Source: Bacteroides sp. (GTDB taxonomy: Bacteria > Bacteroidota > Bacteroidia > Bacteroidales > Muribaculaceae). From it: a DNA stretch of 64,000 nucleotides. The notes beneath the pieces are model-generated. The model worked only from the letters and a program-made list of their open reading frames with translations. It made no database searches and was not told the DNA's origin. Where the stretch lies: positions 10,583 to 74,582 of the forward strand of contig JAAVDA010000017.1 of the NCBI GenBank assembly GCA_014802045.1, given 5' to 3'. Position numbers and translations under genes: made by a program. The first letter of the stretch is position 1. Each line of letters opens with the position of its first letter. Positions 8,633 through 19,486 of this stretch are shown piece by piece.

Positions 8633-10288
8633 ATGAATCCGAATCTTAAACGCGCTGCAGTTTGGATGCCTCTTGTGATTGCAGTCACCTTTGTAGGAGG
8701 ACTTCTTGCAGGCGGATATTTTCTCGGTGGAAGAACCGAGACACCGGTGGAGAAGAAAGTCCATGAAATAATGTCGCTCGTGGCAACAGAGTATGTGGAC
8801 AATGTGAACCCCGACAGTATTCTTGAAGTGAGCATCCCCGACATTCTCGCCAAGCTCGATCCCCACACTGTCTATATCCCGGCCTCAGAACTTGAGCAGA
8901 CCAATCAGGTGCTCGAAGGCTCGTTTGGCGGCATAGGAGTGGTATTCAATATGCTCACCGACACAGCGACGGTGGTTGAAATAGTGTCTGGAGGACCCGC
9001 CGAAAAAGTGGGCATGCTTGCCGGCGACCGCATCGTCACTGTTGATGATTCCATTGTGGCAGGCATAAAACTTGAATCGGAAAAACTCCGCTCACGCCTC
9101 AAAGGCCCGAAAGGCACCTCTGTGAAACTCGGTGTTATGCGTTCCACCGCTCCCGACATGCTCACATTCGAAGTGACCCGTGGCGATATCCCCGTCACAT
9201 CAATCGACGCTGCCTATATGATTACGCCCGAGACCGGTTATGTGAGAGTCAATAAATTTGGACGCTCCACATATATGGAGTTTCTCAATGCTATGGTCAA
9301 TCTCAAATCTGACGGTGCACAGCAGTATATCATAGACCTTCGCGGAAACACCGGCGGATATATGGAGCCCGCTATCCTGATGGCTAATGAGTTTCTCAAG
9401 GGTGGCTCGCCAATTGTGTCTACACGCGGCCGCACACCACAGTCTGAGCGGGCCATCGGGAGCGATGGTTCGGGAGCTTTTCAGAATGAAAAAATAGCCG
9501 TTGTGATTGACGAAGGCTCTGCCAGCGCCAGCGAAATTTTTGCCGGAGCTATACAGGATAATGACAGAGGAATGCTCGTGGGGCGTAGGTCTTTCGGCAA
9601 AGGACTTGTGCAAAATCAGATAGAACTCGGCGACAGCAGTGCTATCCGACTCACCATTGCCCGATATTACACCCCCTCCGGACGATGCATACAGAAAGCC
9701 TATACACCCGGCTCTCCTGAAAGCTACCAGATGGAAATAGCCGACCGCTACATCCATGGCGAAAGTTTCAATGCAGACAGTGTGAAGCTCGACAGGTCGC
9801 AGGTGTTCACCACCCTTGGCGGACGTGAGGTGTATGGCGGAGGAGGCATTATGCCGGATGTCTATGTACCCAATGACACCCTCGGCATCACATCCTACTA
9901 TATGAATGTGTTCAATGCCGGAATGCTCCACAATTTCGCTTTCAATTTCGCTGATACCAACCGAAGCCAGCTCGGAGAGGCCGAAGATGTGGACACACTG
10001 CTGCAGATGCTCCCGGCCGATGATACACTCCTGCAACTTTTTGTAAGCTACGCACAGCAGAAAGCCGGAATCCCTCCCCGCTGGTATTATATAAACATTT
10101 CGCGCAACTTGATTGTTAATCAACTGAAAGCCCTCATCGCAAGCGATATTCTCGGACAGTCGGCTCTTTATGAAGTCAGCAATATGACCGACCCCGTTGT
10201 GATTCGCACGGTTGAGGAAATCAGTAAAAACAACCGGATTTCGCCAGCCACGGAATCTGACGAACAAACAACAATTGACGACGAATGA
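8633..10288 (+). CDS. S41 family C-terminal processing peptidase with PDZ domain
   Basis: Signal/TM N-terminus, PDZ domain (GGIGVVFN...), DLRGNTGGYMEPA, DEGSASASEIFAGAIQDN catalytic region. Confidence 0.93.
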   Translation: MNPNLKRAAVWMPLVIAVTFVGGLLAGGYFLGGRTETPVEKKVHEIMSLVATEYVDNVNPDSILEVSIPDILAKLDPHTVYIPASELEQTNQVLEGSFGGIGVVFNMLTDTATVVEIVSGGPAEKVGMLAGDRIVTVDDSIVAGIKLESEKLRSRLKGPKGTSVKLGVMRSTAPDMLTFEVTRGDIPVTSIDAAYMITPETGYVRVNKFGRSTYMEFLNAMVNLKSDGAQQYIIDLRGNTGGYMEPAILMANEFLKGGSPIVSTRGRTPQSERAIGSDGSGAFQNEKIAVVIDEGSASASEIFAGAIQDNDRGMLVGRRSFGKGLVQNQIELGDSSAIRLTIARYYTPSGRCIQKAYTPGSPESYQMEIADRYIHGESFNADSVKLDRSQVFTTLGGREVYGGGGIMPDVYVPNDTLGITSYYMNVFNAGMLHNFAFNFADTNRSQLGEAEDVDTLLQMLPADDTLLQLFVSYAQQKAGIPPRWYYINISRNLIVNQLKALIASDILGQSALYEVSNMTDPVVIRTVEEISKNNRISPATESDEQTTIDDE

Positions 10289-10839
10289 AAAAAGAAGATA
10301 TCCGACGCAGTGTGAGAGCCAGCAAATGTCTGCTCTCTGAAGCCGACAGAGAGACGGCTGCCGAAAGGGTGTTCAGCCGGCTTGAAGAGCTTGCCGCCTT
10401 CATGATGTCTGATCATATTCTCATGTATCACTCTCTGCCCGACGAATTGTCTACCCGAAGTTTTCTCGGAAAATGGGCCGGAAGAAAGAGATTTTATCTT
10501 CCGCGTGTCAACGGAGTGAATCTTGACATACTCCCCTACGACCGCTCACGTCTGCATCTCGGCAGTTTCCATATAGAGGAACCCGACGGCGATAACACCG
10601 TAAGCGTAGATGATATTGAGATGATTGTAGTGCCGGCTGTGGCCTATGACCGCAAGGGTAATCGCGTGGGGCGTGGTAAAGGTTACTATGACCGCTTGCT
10701 TGCCGATTCAAAGGCTGTAAAAGTCGGAGTGGCCTATGACTTCCAGTTTGTTGACGAAATAGATGCCGAACCCCACGACATACCTGTGGATATAGTCATC
10801 ACACAGTCTCGCACCATTATCTTGCGCAGAAGTCATTGA
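10285..10839 (+). CDS. 5-formyltetrahydrofolate cyclo-ligase
   Basis: IVVPAVAYDRKGNRVGRGKGYYDRLL signature. Confidence 0.9.
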   Translation: MKKEDIRRSVRASKCLLSEADRETAAERVFSRLEELAAFMMSDHILMYHSLPDELSTRSFLGKWAGRKRFYLPRVNGVNLDILPYDRSRLHLGSFHIEEPDGDNTVSVDDIEMIVVPAVAYDRKGNRVGRGKGYYDRLLADSKAVKVGVAYDFQFVDEIDAEPHDIPVDIVITQSRTIILRRSH

Positions 10840-10898
10840 TTTACCGCACACTTGCAGTACCTCTACAGGGAGCTTATTAAGACACAATATAAATTAAT

Positions 10899-10923
10899 GC
10901 CGGATTTTCTTTGAAAATCCGGC
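10899..10923. terminator. Intrinsic terminator hairpin
   Basis: GCCGGATTTTC-TTT-GAAAATCCGGC perfect 11-bp stem followed by TTATTTTA. Confidence 0.75.
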
Positions 10924-10972
10924 TTATTTTATGAAATTTGCACCATAAATAAACCCCGATTGCTGACAGAAT

Positions 10973-13387
10973 ATGAGATTAGACGAGCTGCATACCGGCC
11001 AGAAAGCTACGATTGTCAAGATTTTAGGCCATGGCGCATTCAGAAAGCGCATGATTGAGATGGGATTTGTGAAGGGACATGAAGTGAGGGTGCTTCTTCA
11101 CGCCCCGTTGCGCGATCCAATCAAATATAGTATCATGGGCTATGAAGTGTCTCTACGCCAATCTGAGGCTCATCTTGTGGAGGTTATTCCTCTTGAAGAT
11201 AACAAAGAGATAGTGGCCGAGGAGACCGATAATACTCCGCGCCCCACCCAGCATAATGGCAACACCTCTTCTGCAGCTCTTCACCGCACTATTAATGTAG
11301 CGCTGGTCGGTAATCCCAACTGCGGCAAAACATCACTGTTTAATATAGCCTCAGGAGCCCATGAACACGTGGGCAACTACAGTGGTGTGACTGTCGACGC
11401 AAAAAAAGGTCATTTTGACTACAACGGCTATCGGTTTAACATAGTAGACCTTCCGGGCACATACTCCCTTGCCGCATATTCTCCCGAAGAACTTTATGTG
11501 AGAAAATACTTGCGTGAGGAGACACCTGACGTGATTATCAACGTGGTTGTGGCCTCCAATCTGGAGCGAAATCTTTATCTCACAACTGAGTTGATTGATA
11601 TGGACCGGAGCATGGTGATAGCCCTCAATATGTATGACGAGCTTCAGAAGTCGGGCGACCGACTCGACTACCGTCTGCTCGGCGAGATGATCGGAGTGCC
11701 TATAGTTCCGACCGTTTCCCGCACCGGAGAGGGTATTCATAAGCTCTTCGATACAGTGATTGATGTCTACGAAGGCCGTGATTCGGCGGTGCGCCATATC
11801 CACGTGCCCCTCGGAGAAGATATAGAGAAGGGGCTCAACTCAATCAAAGACCTAATAAAAGCCGATGCCGACCTCGGACATAAATTCTCCCCGCGCTATC
11901 TCGCTATAAAGCTGCTTGAGAATGATGTGGAGGTGGAAAACTCTGTGCGCCACAGCCCAAGTGCCGAATCCATACTCGCCACCCGCGACAGAGAGGTGCA
12001 CCGAATAGAGGGTATGCGCAACGAGGATTTATCATCGGCCATAGCCAATGAAAAATACGGATTTATTGCCGGAGCTCTTGCGGAGACTCTTGAAAAAGGC
12101 AACCGCGACACCAACAGCACAACCCATGTGATCGACGCTTTTGTCACCAACAAACTCTTCGGCTTTCCGATTTTTATTCTCATAATGTTTGCCATCTTCT
12201 GGGCCACATTCGAAATCGGAGCGTATCCAATGGACTGGATAGAGACACTGGTTGGGTGGTTGGCTGGATTTGTCCAGTCTGTGATGCCCGACGGACCGCT
12301 CAAAGACCTTATAGCCGACGGCATAATCGGAGGAGTTGGCGGAGTGATTGTGTTTCTTCCAAACATTCTCATACTCTACTTCTGCATCTCATTTATGGAA
12401 GATTCCGGCTATATGGCTAGAGCTGCATTTATCATGGATAAACTCATGCACCGCATCGGACTCCATGGCAAATCGTTTATTCCTCTGGTGATGGGCTTCG
12501 GATGCAATGTGCCTGCCATCATGTCGGCAAGATCCATAGAAAGCCGTTCGAGCCGAATCATCACGGTGCTTATCAATCCATTCATGTCGTGTACGGCTCG
12601 TCTGCCGGTCTATGTGCTTCTTGTCGGAACCTTTTTCGAAGCCCATGCCGCCTTGGTGTTCCTCGGCCTCTACATACTCGGTATTCTCGTGGCCATGGCT
12701 ACAGCCAGACTCCTCCGCCGCTTCCTTTTCAAAGAAGATGTGACACCCTTCGTAATGGAACTCCCGCCCTACCGCATCCCCACCCTCAAGGCCTCCTTGC
12801 GCCATATGTGGAGCAAAGGAGAGCAATACCTGCGCAAGATGGGAGGAGTGATTCTGGTGGCAAGCATAATCGTTTGGGCGCTTAACTATTTCCCGCTTCA
12901 TGACGAGGATTCAACCGCCGTGAGCGTAGAGACCACCGACGGAGTAGCGATGATAACCGATGATTCTACCATCGATCCATCTTCAGATTCCTATCTTGAG
13001 ATGGCCGGAAAATTCGTCAATCCCATCATGGAGCCTATCGGACTGCACTGGCGCGCAACCGTGGCTGTGCTTGCAGGTGTGCCGGCCAAGGAAATTGTGG
13101 TTTCCACTCTCGGAGTGCTCTACACAGGCGATGAGGAGGCAACCGATGCTTCACTTTCGGCACGCCTCACCGCCATCAATCCCGCCACCGGCACAGCTGA
13201 CTTCAGCTCCGCCTCTGCACTCGCCTTCATGATTTTCATTCTTCTCTACTGTCCTTGCATTGCAACTGTCACAGCGATTGTCAGAGAAACCGGCAAATGG
13301 CAGTATGGGGCCTTTTCGGTGGTCTACAACACCCTCGTGGCATGGGCGCTTGCATTCTGCGCCTACCGCCTGATGCTACTATTCTAA
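10973..13387 (+). CDS. feoB: Ferrous iron transporter FeoB with N-terminal FeoA domain
   Basis: N-terminal FeoA-like SH3 domain (MRLDELHTGQKATIVKILG...), then G1 motif GNPNCGKTS, DLPGTYSL, and FeoB membrane domain. Confidence 0.95.
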   Translation: MRLDELHTGQKATIVKILGHGAFRKRMIEMGFVKGHEVRVLLHAPLRDPIKYSIMGYEVSLRQSEAHLVEVIPLEDNKEIVAEETDNTPRPTQHNGNTSSAALHRTINVALVGNPNCGKTSLFNIASGAHEHVGNYSGVTVDAKKGHFDYNGYRFNIVDLPGTYSLAAYSPEELYVRKYLREETPDVIINVVVASNLERNLYLTTELIDMDRSMVIALNMYDELQKSGDRLDYRLLGEMIGVPIVPTVSRTGEGIHKLFDTVIDVYEGRDSAVRHIHVPLGEDIEKGLNSIKDLIKADADLGHKFSPRYLAIKLLENDVEVENSVRHSPSAESILATRDREVHRIEGMRNEDLSSAIANEKYGFIAGALAETLEKGNRDTNSTTHVIDAFVTNKLFGFPIFILIMFAIFWATFEIGAYPMDWIETLVGWLAGFVQSVMPDGPLKDLIADGIIGGVGGVIVFLPNILILYFCISFMEDSGYMARAAFIMDKLMHRIGLHGKSFIPLVMGFGCNVPAIMSARSIESRSSRIITVLINPFMSCTARLPVYVLLVGTFFEAHAALVFLGLYILGILVAMATARLLRRFLFKEDVTPFVMELPPYRIPTLKASLRHMWSKGEQYLRKMGGVILVASIIVWALNYFPLHDEDSTAVSVETTDGVAMITDDSTIDPSSDSYLEMAGKFVNPIMEPIGLHWRATVAVLAGVPAKEIVVSTLGVLYTGDEEATDASLSARLTAINPATGTADFSSASALAFMIFILLYCPCIATVTAIVRETGKWQYGAFSVVYNTLVAWALAFCAYRLMLLF

Positions 13388-15841
13388 ATCGACAACGGTT
13401 ATACCTGCGCCTCCAAACTGCACATGCTCGTCGCGGTAGGCTCTCACCCCCCTCACGGTGTCAAGATACTGCCGGATAGCCTGACGCAGTGCGCCTGTAC
13501 CGGTGCCGTGTAGTATTCTGACTCTTTCGGCTGAAAACTGTATGGCATCATCGATAAAATAGGTTATGGCCTGGAGAGCCTCATCCACCCTCATGCCTCT
13601 CACATCTATATCGCGGCTGAAATTAAGCTGACGGTCACGCATTGAATCTGAGGTTGATGAGCTAATGAACGAAGCCGACTTGCCCGCTCCCGATGGAATG
13701 GAAGCCTGAGTAGGCTTAAGTCTGTCGAGTTTCACTGAGGTTTTCAGCATGCCAAATGCCACAACCGCATTCTTTCCGTCTATCTCGAGAATCTTGCCCG
13801 GAGTGCCTTCACCGTCAAGCTTCACTATGTCGCCCACCTTAAGCGGTCGGTTACTTTCTGCTTTCGGAGCCTGGGGACGCTCTTTCTTCTTCTTTTTGCC
13901 CGGCACACGCCCGAGAGCAGGATGTCTGTCAGCTTTACCGTTGTCACCGAGGAGTTTCTGCTTCTCCTTTTCGAGATTGCGGCGAGCCTCAAGGGTACGT
14001 TGTCTGTCGGCCTGCGACTCACGAATCTCCTTGATGGTTTTCTCGATTTCAGCATTGGTTCCCTCGATTATTCTCCTTGCTTCGTCGCGGGCATCAGATA
14101 TAATCTCTCTCCTCTTCTCACGCAGCGATTCGGCGTCGGCTTCATACTTGGCCAGCAGTTCCTCAAGTTTCTTCTCCTTCTGTCTTATAGAGGTGCGCTT
14201 ATTGTCCCAGTATTTTCTGTCGCGGGCAATATCAAGAAGATACTTGTCCATATTCACATAGTCGCTCCCCACAATCTCTTCAGCTTCTGAGATTATATGA
14301 GCCGGCAATCCGGTCTTTCGGGCTATTTCGATGGCAAACGAACTTCCCGGATTGCCTATCGACAGCTTGAACAGAGGTTGCATCAGGTGGCGGTCATAGA
14401 GCATCGAACCATTGACAAGCCCTTCCGTATCCTCTGCAAAATGCTTTAGATTCTGGTAGTGGGTGGTAATCACTCCCCACATTCCGGCATCATTGAACTG
14501 ATGGAGTATAGCTTGCGCGATAGCACCACCGATCTGTGGCTCCGTCCCACCGCCAAACTCATCTATAAGCACCAGAGAAGTGCTCCGTCCTTTCGACAGA
14601 AAGAACTTCATATTGCGCAGATGCGAGCTATAGGTACTGAGATCGTCCTCTATCGACTGGTCGTCGCCTATGTCTATGAAAATATCTTCAAACACTCCCA
14701 CATGGGAATTCTCATACACCGGAGGAAGAAGACCACATTGCATCATATACTGCACCACTCCCACAGTCTTCAAACATACTGATTTGCCTCCGGCGTTCGG
14801 ACCCGATATCACCAGGATGCGCTCCTTGGGAGTGAGACGGATATCGAGAGGCACAATCTCACGCCCCTGACGCCTGAGCGACATAAGGAGACCCGGATGG
14901 CAGGCATGATACCACTCCAGCTCCGGACCCTCTGAGAAGTGTGGAAGCACTCCCCCGGTCTCAGACGCATAGCGGGCCTTGGCCCTTATGAAATCGAGTT
15001 CGCCGATTATGCCTACTGAAGCGAGAATCTCTCCGGCATTCGGGCGGAGAGTATCGGCCACCACTGTGAGAATCCGTGCAATCTCCCGACGCTCATCCAT
15101 CTGCAATTCGCGGATACGGTTGTTGATTTCCACAACTTCGGCCGGCTCTATAAATATAGTTTTGCCGGATGCACTTTCGTCATGTACAATCCCCGATATC
15201 CTGCGCTTGTGCATAGGAGCCACCGGAATCACGAGGCGTCCGTCGCGCATGGTCGGAGCAGCATCTGCTTCAAGCACCCCGTCTGCCACCGCTCTTGCCA
15301 TCACTCTTCGCAAGGCTGAGTTTACCGTGCCTGCCATTGACGACAGACTGCGGCGTATTTCAGCCAGTTCAGGCGAAGCATTATCGAGCACATTCCCATA
15401 GCGGTCTATCACCCTGTCTATGGCTGCCGCAGCATGAGGAAACACTGTGAGCATTCTGGCCACAGCGTCAAGACGCGGATAAACAGACGCTCCCTCGTCA
15501 TTGCGATGATTCCGGAAGAACGCCTCCGTATCGGCTATCACAGCGAGCGTGCGCCTGACAGCAACAAGGTCGGCCGCCGGCACAAAGGTGCCCGGCACAC
15601 GGAGCGACTTCAGAATCGGCTCAACGTGGGCCATACCATCGAGCGGAATAGCCTCGTCAGAGGTCACTATACGAAGCATTTCGGCTGTAGATTCCAACTT
15701 CCGGATCACAACCGCCGCCACTGTATCAAAACGCATCTCTGCACACCAATCTTTTCCGGCCTCCGACGAACAGAGCGCACTGATGCGCTCCCGGACCGAA
15801 TCAAAACCAATCTTATGTTCGAACGACTCAGGATAAATCAT
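13379..15841 (-). CDS. Endonuclease MutS2 (Smr domain)
   Basis: MutS ATPase ISGPNAGGKSVCLKTVG, LIDEFGGGTEP; C-terminal Smr DVRGMRVDEAL...RILHGTGTGALR. Confidence 0.94.
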   Translation of the reverse strand: MIYPESFEHKIGFDSVRERISALCSSEAGKDWCAEMRFDTVAAVVIRKLESTAEMLRIVTSDEAIPLDGMAHVEPILKSLRVPGTFVPAADLVAVRRTLAVIADTEAFFRNHRNDEGASVYPRLDAVARMLTVFPHAAAAIDRVIDRYGNVLDNASPELAEIRRSLSSMAGTVNSALRRVMARAVADGVLEADAAPTMRDGRLVIPVAPMHKRRISGIVHDESASGKTIFIEPAEVVEINNRIRELQMDERREIARILTVVADTLRPNAGEILASVGIIGELDFIRAKARYASETGGVLPHFSEGPELEWYHACHPGLLMSLRRQGREIVPLDIRLTPKERILVISGPNAGGKSVCLKTVGVVQYMMQCGLLPPVYENSHVGVFEDIFIDIGDDQSIEDDLSTYSSHLRNMKFFLSKGRSTSLVLIDEFGGGTEPQIGGAIAQAILHQFNDAGMWGVITTHYQNLKHFAEDTEGLVNGSMLYDRHLMQPLFKLSIGNPGSSFAIEIARKTGLPAHIISEAEEIVGSDYVNMDKYLLDIARDRKYWDNKRTSIRQKEKKLEELLAKYEADAESLREKRREIISDARDEARRIIEGTNAEIEKTIKEIRESQADRQRTLEARRNLEKEKQKLLGDNGKADRHPALGRVPGKKKKKERPQAPKAESNRPLKVGDIVKLDGEGTPGKILEIDGKNAVVAFGMLKTSVKLDRLKPTQASIPSGAGKSASFISSSTSDSMRDRQLNFSRDIDVRGMRVDEALQAITYFIDDAIQFSAERVRILHGTGTGALRQAIRQYLDTVRGVRAYRDEHVQFGGAGITVVDLE

Positions 15842-15924
15842 ATTGCAAAAATACAAAAAAAACAATTATTGCACACCGAGTGTTATAAATTCAAAAACAT
15901 AAACACTCTTAAAATCCTACTTTT

Positions 15925-16476
15925 ATGAAAACTTCTCATCTCAACTTCTGGGGCAAATCCAACTATTGGTGGATTATGCTTATTGTCGGCATTCTTATGG
16001 TGCTTTGTGGATTCGCCTATTGGTTCTGGCCTGTGGCCGGATTTGCCATTGCTTCTCAGATTTTCGGCTGGATGCTCGTGCTCGCCGGCATTGTGCAGCT
16101 TTGTGTAGCCGCAGGTCCTGATCATCCGCGCGGATGGGGATGGTGGCTCACCGGAGGTGTTATCGATATGTTTATTGGCTTTATGCTCGTGCGCAGCATC
16201 GTGCTGTCGGAAGCCGTATTCCCCTATTTCATCGCCATCATCTTCCTCTATTGGGGTCTCAGCGCAATAATCAGCGCTGTCAGCCAGCGTGAACGTCACT
16301 ATTGGTGGCTCTACCTCATCAACGGTATTCTCATGATGGTCATAGGCTTCTTCTTCGTAGAGGCCGGATGGGTTCAGGATATGCTGATGACCAGCTTCCT
16401 CACTTCACTCGCATTTATCTACTGGGGCTTCTCCGTAGCCATGCTGAGCTATGATATGCGCCCGGCCAACAGATAA
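15925..16476 (+). CDS. HdeD/DUF308-like membrane protein
   Basis: Repeated TM pairs (WWIMLIVGILMVLCGFAYWFWP...), similar to HdeD family. Confidence 0.75.
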   Translation: MKTSHLNFWGKSNYWWIMLIVGILMVLCGFAYWFWPVAGFAIASQIFGWMLVLAGIVQLCVAAGPDHPRGWGWWLTGGVIDMFIGFMLVRSIVLSEAVFPYFIAIIFLYWGLSAIISAVSQRERHYWWLYLINGILMMVIGFFFVEAGWVQDMLMTSFLTSLAFIYWGFSVAMLSYDMRPANR

Positions 16477-16536
16477 ACTCTTTTGATTCAACGGCAGTTA
16501 TGCCGAAATTACGAATCGCGTAAACCAACCTTTTTT

Positions 16537-16575
16537 CTGCCGGCAATAGGTCTATACGAAACCTATTGCCGGCAG
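16537..16575. terminator. Strong intergenic hairpin, likely terminator
   Basis: CTGCCGGCAATAGGT / ACCTATTGCCGGCAG perfect 15-bp stem, nested within AACCAAC/GTTGGTT outer repeat. Confidence 0.7.
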
Positions 16576-16738
16576 TCCGTTGGTTAAAAAACTCTTTTTT
16601 TAGGTCAGAATGGCTACAATATGACGTATGTTTCAAAAAAATAGCTATTTTTGTATTATGATTGGTAGAGAAGCATTAAACCGATCCCTTTTCCATCAGT
16701 CATATCTCAAGTAAACATCAACTAAAAAAGAGCGTCAC

Positions 16739-17770
16739 ATGAACATCATCACCAGATTTTCTCTTCTTACCCTGCTGATGCTGGGAGGAACCGGGATAGT
16801 GTCGGCACAAGGTTATTATGACGACGACATCTATTTCAATCCTGCGAAAGATAAAGATAAAAACATAGAGCTAGCAAAAAAAGCAGCCTCACAGCGGCCG
16901 GCTCAAACTGTCGTCTATCAGTTTGCAGACTATCCCGCAGCCGACAATTATGAGGTGAGCGGTACCTCCACACGATCGGTAGACGACTACAACCGCCGCG
17001 GTATATTCGCCTACCCCGACACCACAGCTACCGATTCAACATCAAGCGAGGCATTTGCCTATACGCGCCGAATCGAAAAATTCTATAACCCTGATGTGGT
17101 CACTTCCTCCAAAGATTCAGAACTTGCCGGCTACTATTATGCTGAGCCGGCAAATGTCAACATCATCATAAACCAGCCCTATGCAGGCTATTGGGGCTAT
17201 CCCTCATGGAGCGCCTGGTATGGCTCACCCTGGTATTGGGACTCTCCGTGGTATCCCTCATGGGAGCCATCATGGAGTTGGGCATGGTCGCCCTCATGGG
17301 CATGGGGCTGGGGCCCCGCATGGTCGTGGGGTTGGGGACCCGCGTGGGGATGGTCATCGCCCGGATGGGGATGGGGTTGGGGAGCACCCGTTCAACCTTA
17401 TAACCCCCGTCATCCCGGAGCACTTGGCCATCATGGTGTGGCATCACGACCCGGAACCCACAGCGGCTACCGTCCATCCTCAAGCCGTCCCTCCGGCAAC
17501 TATCGCCCGTCTGGCAACCGCTATCCTTCCGGTAATTATCGTCCGTCTGGCAATTACCGTCCTTCCGGCACATCAAACGGTAATCACAACAATTACCGTC
17601 CGGCCAATAACAACAGTAATTCCAACAGCAATTCAAACTACAACTCCTACACCCGCCCCGGACGCAACTCCTCAGGCTCAAGTTCATTTGGCGGAAGCAA
17701 TTCTTCGAGAGGCAGTTTCGGCGGAGGCTCCCGTTCGTCGGGTGGAGGTGGCGGCCGCGGACGTCACTGA
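16739..17770 (+). CDS. Secreted Trp-rich, low-complexity protein
   Basis: Signal peptide (LLTLLMLGGTGIVSAQG); WSWAWSPSWAWGWGPAWSWGWGPAWGW tract, YRPSGN repeats, Ser/Gly/Asn-rich tail; complete ORF upstream of OMP gene. Confidence 0.8.
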   Translation: MNIITRFSLLTLLMLGGTGIVSAQGYYDDDIYFNPAKDKDKNIELAKKAASQRPAQTVVYQFADYPAADNYEVSGTSTRSVDDYNRRGIFAYPDTTATDSTSSEAFAYTRRIEKFYNPDVVTSSKDSELAGYYYAEPANVNIIINQPYAGYWGYPSWSAWYGSPWYWDSPWYPSWEPSWSWAWSPSWAWGWGPAWSWGWGPAWGWSSPGWGWGWGAPVQPYNPRHPGALGHHGVASRPGTHSGYRPSSSRPSGNYRPSGNRYPSGNYRPSGNYRPSGTSNGNHNNYRPANNNSNSNSNSNYNSYTRPGRNSSGSSSFGGSNSSRGSFGGGSRSSGGGGGRGRH

Positions 17771-17810
17771 CCGTGATTATTCAACAACACAAGTAATTTA
17801 GCATTAACAT

Positions 17811-19415
17811 ATGAACAAGACATTTATATCAGCTGCCCTGCTGGCCACACTGTCGCTATCTGTCACCGCGCAGAGCGCGCTCGATGCCTATAGCCTCTCC
17901 CAGTCCGGACTCAGAGGCACTGCACGCTTCATGTCTATGGGAGGAGCCTTCACCGCCCTCGGCGGAGATCTTTCCACCCTCAATCAGAATCCCGGCGGTA
18001 TAGGAGTGTATCGTTCGAGCGAGATTGGCGCCACCCTCGACATCAATGCCCAGAGTGTGAAGTCGCAAGACATGAACCAGAGCATCACACGCAACCAGAC
18101 AAAAGTCAACTGCAACAACTTCGGCTACATCGGTGCGGTATATACCGGAAGCGATGTGATGCCCTACTTCAACTGGGGCGCATCCTACAGCCGTGTGAGT
18201 AGCTTTGATCGCGCCTATAAAGGTCGCATAGGCTCCATGAACGGCTCTCTCTCAAATTATATAGCCGGCTACACCACCGCCGAGATGTGGAATTCCGATG
18301 ACCTTACAGGATATGGTTCGGACTATAATCCTTATTTCGACTCCGATGCTCCGTGGATGAGTATTCTTGCCTATAACGGCTATCTTATCAATCCAGTAGG
18401 GTCAAGCCAGACTTCATACAATGGACTTTGGCAGAACGGCACCACCGGCGAAGCTGCTTTCGACGTGGTTGAGAAGGGCCATGTGGATGAATATTCTATC
18501 AACTTCGGTGGCAATGTGATGAACACCTTGTTCTGGGGCATGGGATTCGGCATCACAGATGTCAACTACACCTCTTCAGTCTACTATGAAGAAGACCTCC
18601 AGAACGCCCGTATACCTCTTTCCGACAATGGCGGACTGACCACCGGAGCCGGCGGATTCGGTCTCGACAGCTGGAAGCGTATCAGCGGCACCGGATTCAA
18701 TTTCAAGTTCGGTGTTATTGTCAAGCCTATCAATGAGCTCCGCATCGGTGTGGCTGTCCACACCCCCACCTACTATAACCTCCGTCAGGAAGGATGGGCA
18801 CAGATAGACTATGGCTACGGCACATCTATCTCCGGCGTGACTCAGACCAACGACGGTTATACCGACTATTTCGAGTGGAAGCTCCGCACCCCGATGCGTC
18901 TCACTGCCGGTGTGGCGGGCGTAATCGGCACAAAAGGAATCCTCAGTGTGGATTATGAATACCGTCCAATGCAGAAGATGAATGTACGCGACCGATATTC
19001 CAATGAATACAAGGATGTGAACGGCGACATAGAGACCTATTATAAGGCTGTCAATATCATACGTGTTGGTGGTGAATACCGCCTGGATCGCAACTGGAGC
19101 CTCAGAGCCGGATATTCAGTGCAGTCTTCTCCCACTACCACCGCCGCCACCGACGGATCTACCAGCGTATATACCTCCGGGCCTGATGACACAGAGACCA
19201 CTCCATCTTATTCTATGGACCGTACCACTCAGTATATCACCTGCGGCATAGGCTATAGATATAAGAATTTCTATGCTGATGCGGCCTACATCCACACCCA
19301 CCGCACAAGCACATTCCATGCCTATACACCAAACTCCTACACCCAGACACCTCCGGCTGTTGACCTCACAGACAACAACAACCGTATTGCTCTCTCTGTA
19401 GGCTTCAAATTCTGA
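17811..19415 (+). CDS. OmpP1/FadL-like outer membrane protein
   Basis: Signal peptide; MGGAFTALGGDLSTLNQNPGGIGVYRSSE typical of OmpP1/FadL/TodX family; C-terminal aromatic GFKF. Confidence 0.85.
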   Translation: MNKTFISAALLATLSLSVTAQSALDAYSLSQSGLRGTARFMSMGGAFTALGGDLSTLNQNPGGIGVYRSSEIGATLDINAQSVKSQDMNQSITRNQTKVNCNNFGYIGAVYTGSDVMPYFNWGASYSRVSSFDRAYKGRIGSMNGSLSNYIAGYTTAEMWNSDDLTGYGSDYNPYFDSDAPWMSILAYNGYLINPVGSSQTSYNGLWQNGTTGEAAFDVVEKGHVDEYSINFGGNVMNTLFWGMGFGITDVNYTSSVYYEEDLQNARIPLSDNGGLTTGAGGFGLDSWKRISGTGFNFKFGVIVKPINELRIGVAVHTPTYYNLRQEGWAQIDYGYGTSISGVTQTNDGYTDYFEWKLRTPMRLTAGVAGVIGTKGILSVDYEYRPMQKMNVRDRYSNEYKDVNGDIETYYKAVNIIRVGGEYRLDRNWSLRAGYSVQSSPTTTAATDGSTSVYTSGPDDTETTPSYSMDRTTQYITCGIGYRYKNFYADAAYIHTHRTSTFHAYTPNSYTQTPPAVDLTDNNNRIALSVGFKF

Positions 19416-19486
19416 AACACTCACACGCTTTATAACTCAACGGTCTGCCTGCAGGGCAGGCCGTTTTAATTTTACATGAAATAGTT

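Noticed and set aside
9200-10267. 355-aa antisense ORF opposite the S41 protease
   Set aside because: Overlaps a strong family-supported CDS; no recognisable domain; long antisense ORFs are common in this codon-biased DNA
10973-13387. FeoA-FeoB fusion as a novelty
   Set aside because: To my knowledge this fusion is common in Bacteroidales; annotated but not reported as a finding
13749-14290. Plus-strand ORFs opposite mutS2
   Set aside because: Antisense to a well-supported MutS2 CDS
17181-17801. Alternative-frame ORFs (206 aa +, 173 aa -) over the Trp-rich gene
   Set aside because: Low-complexity repeats keep other frames open; no signal peptide or domain support
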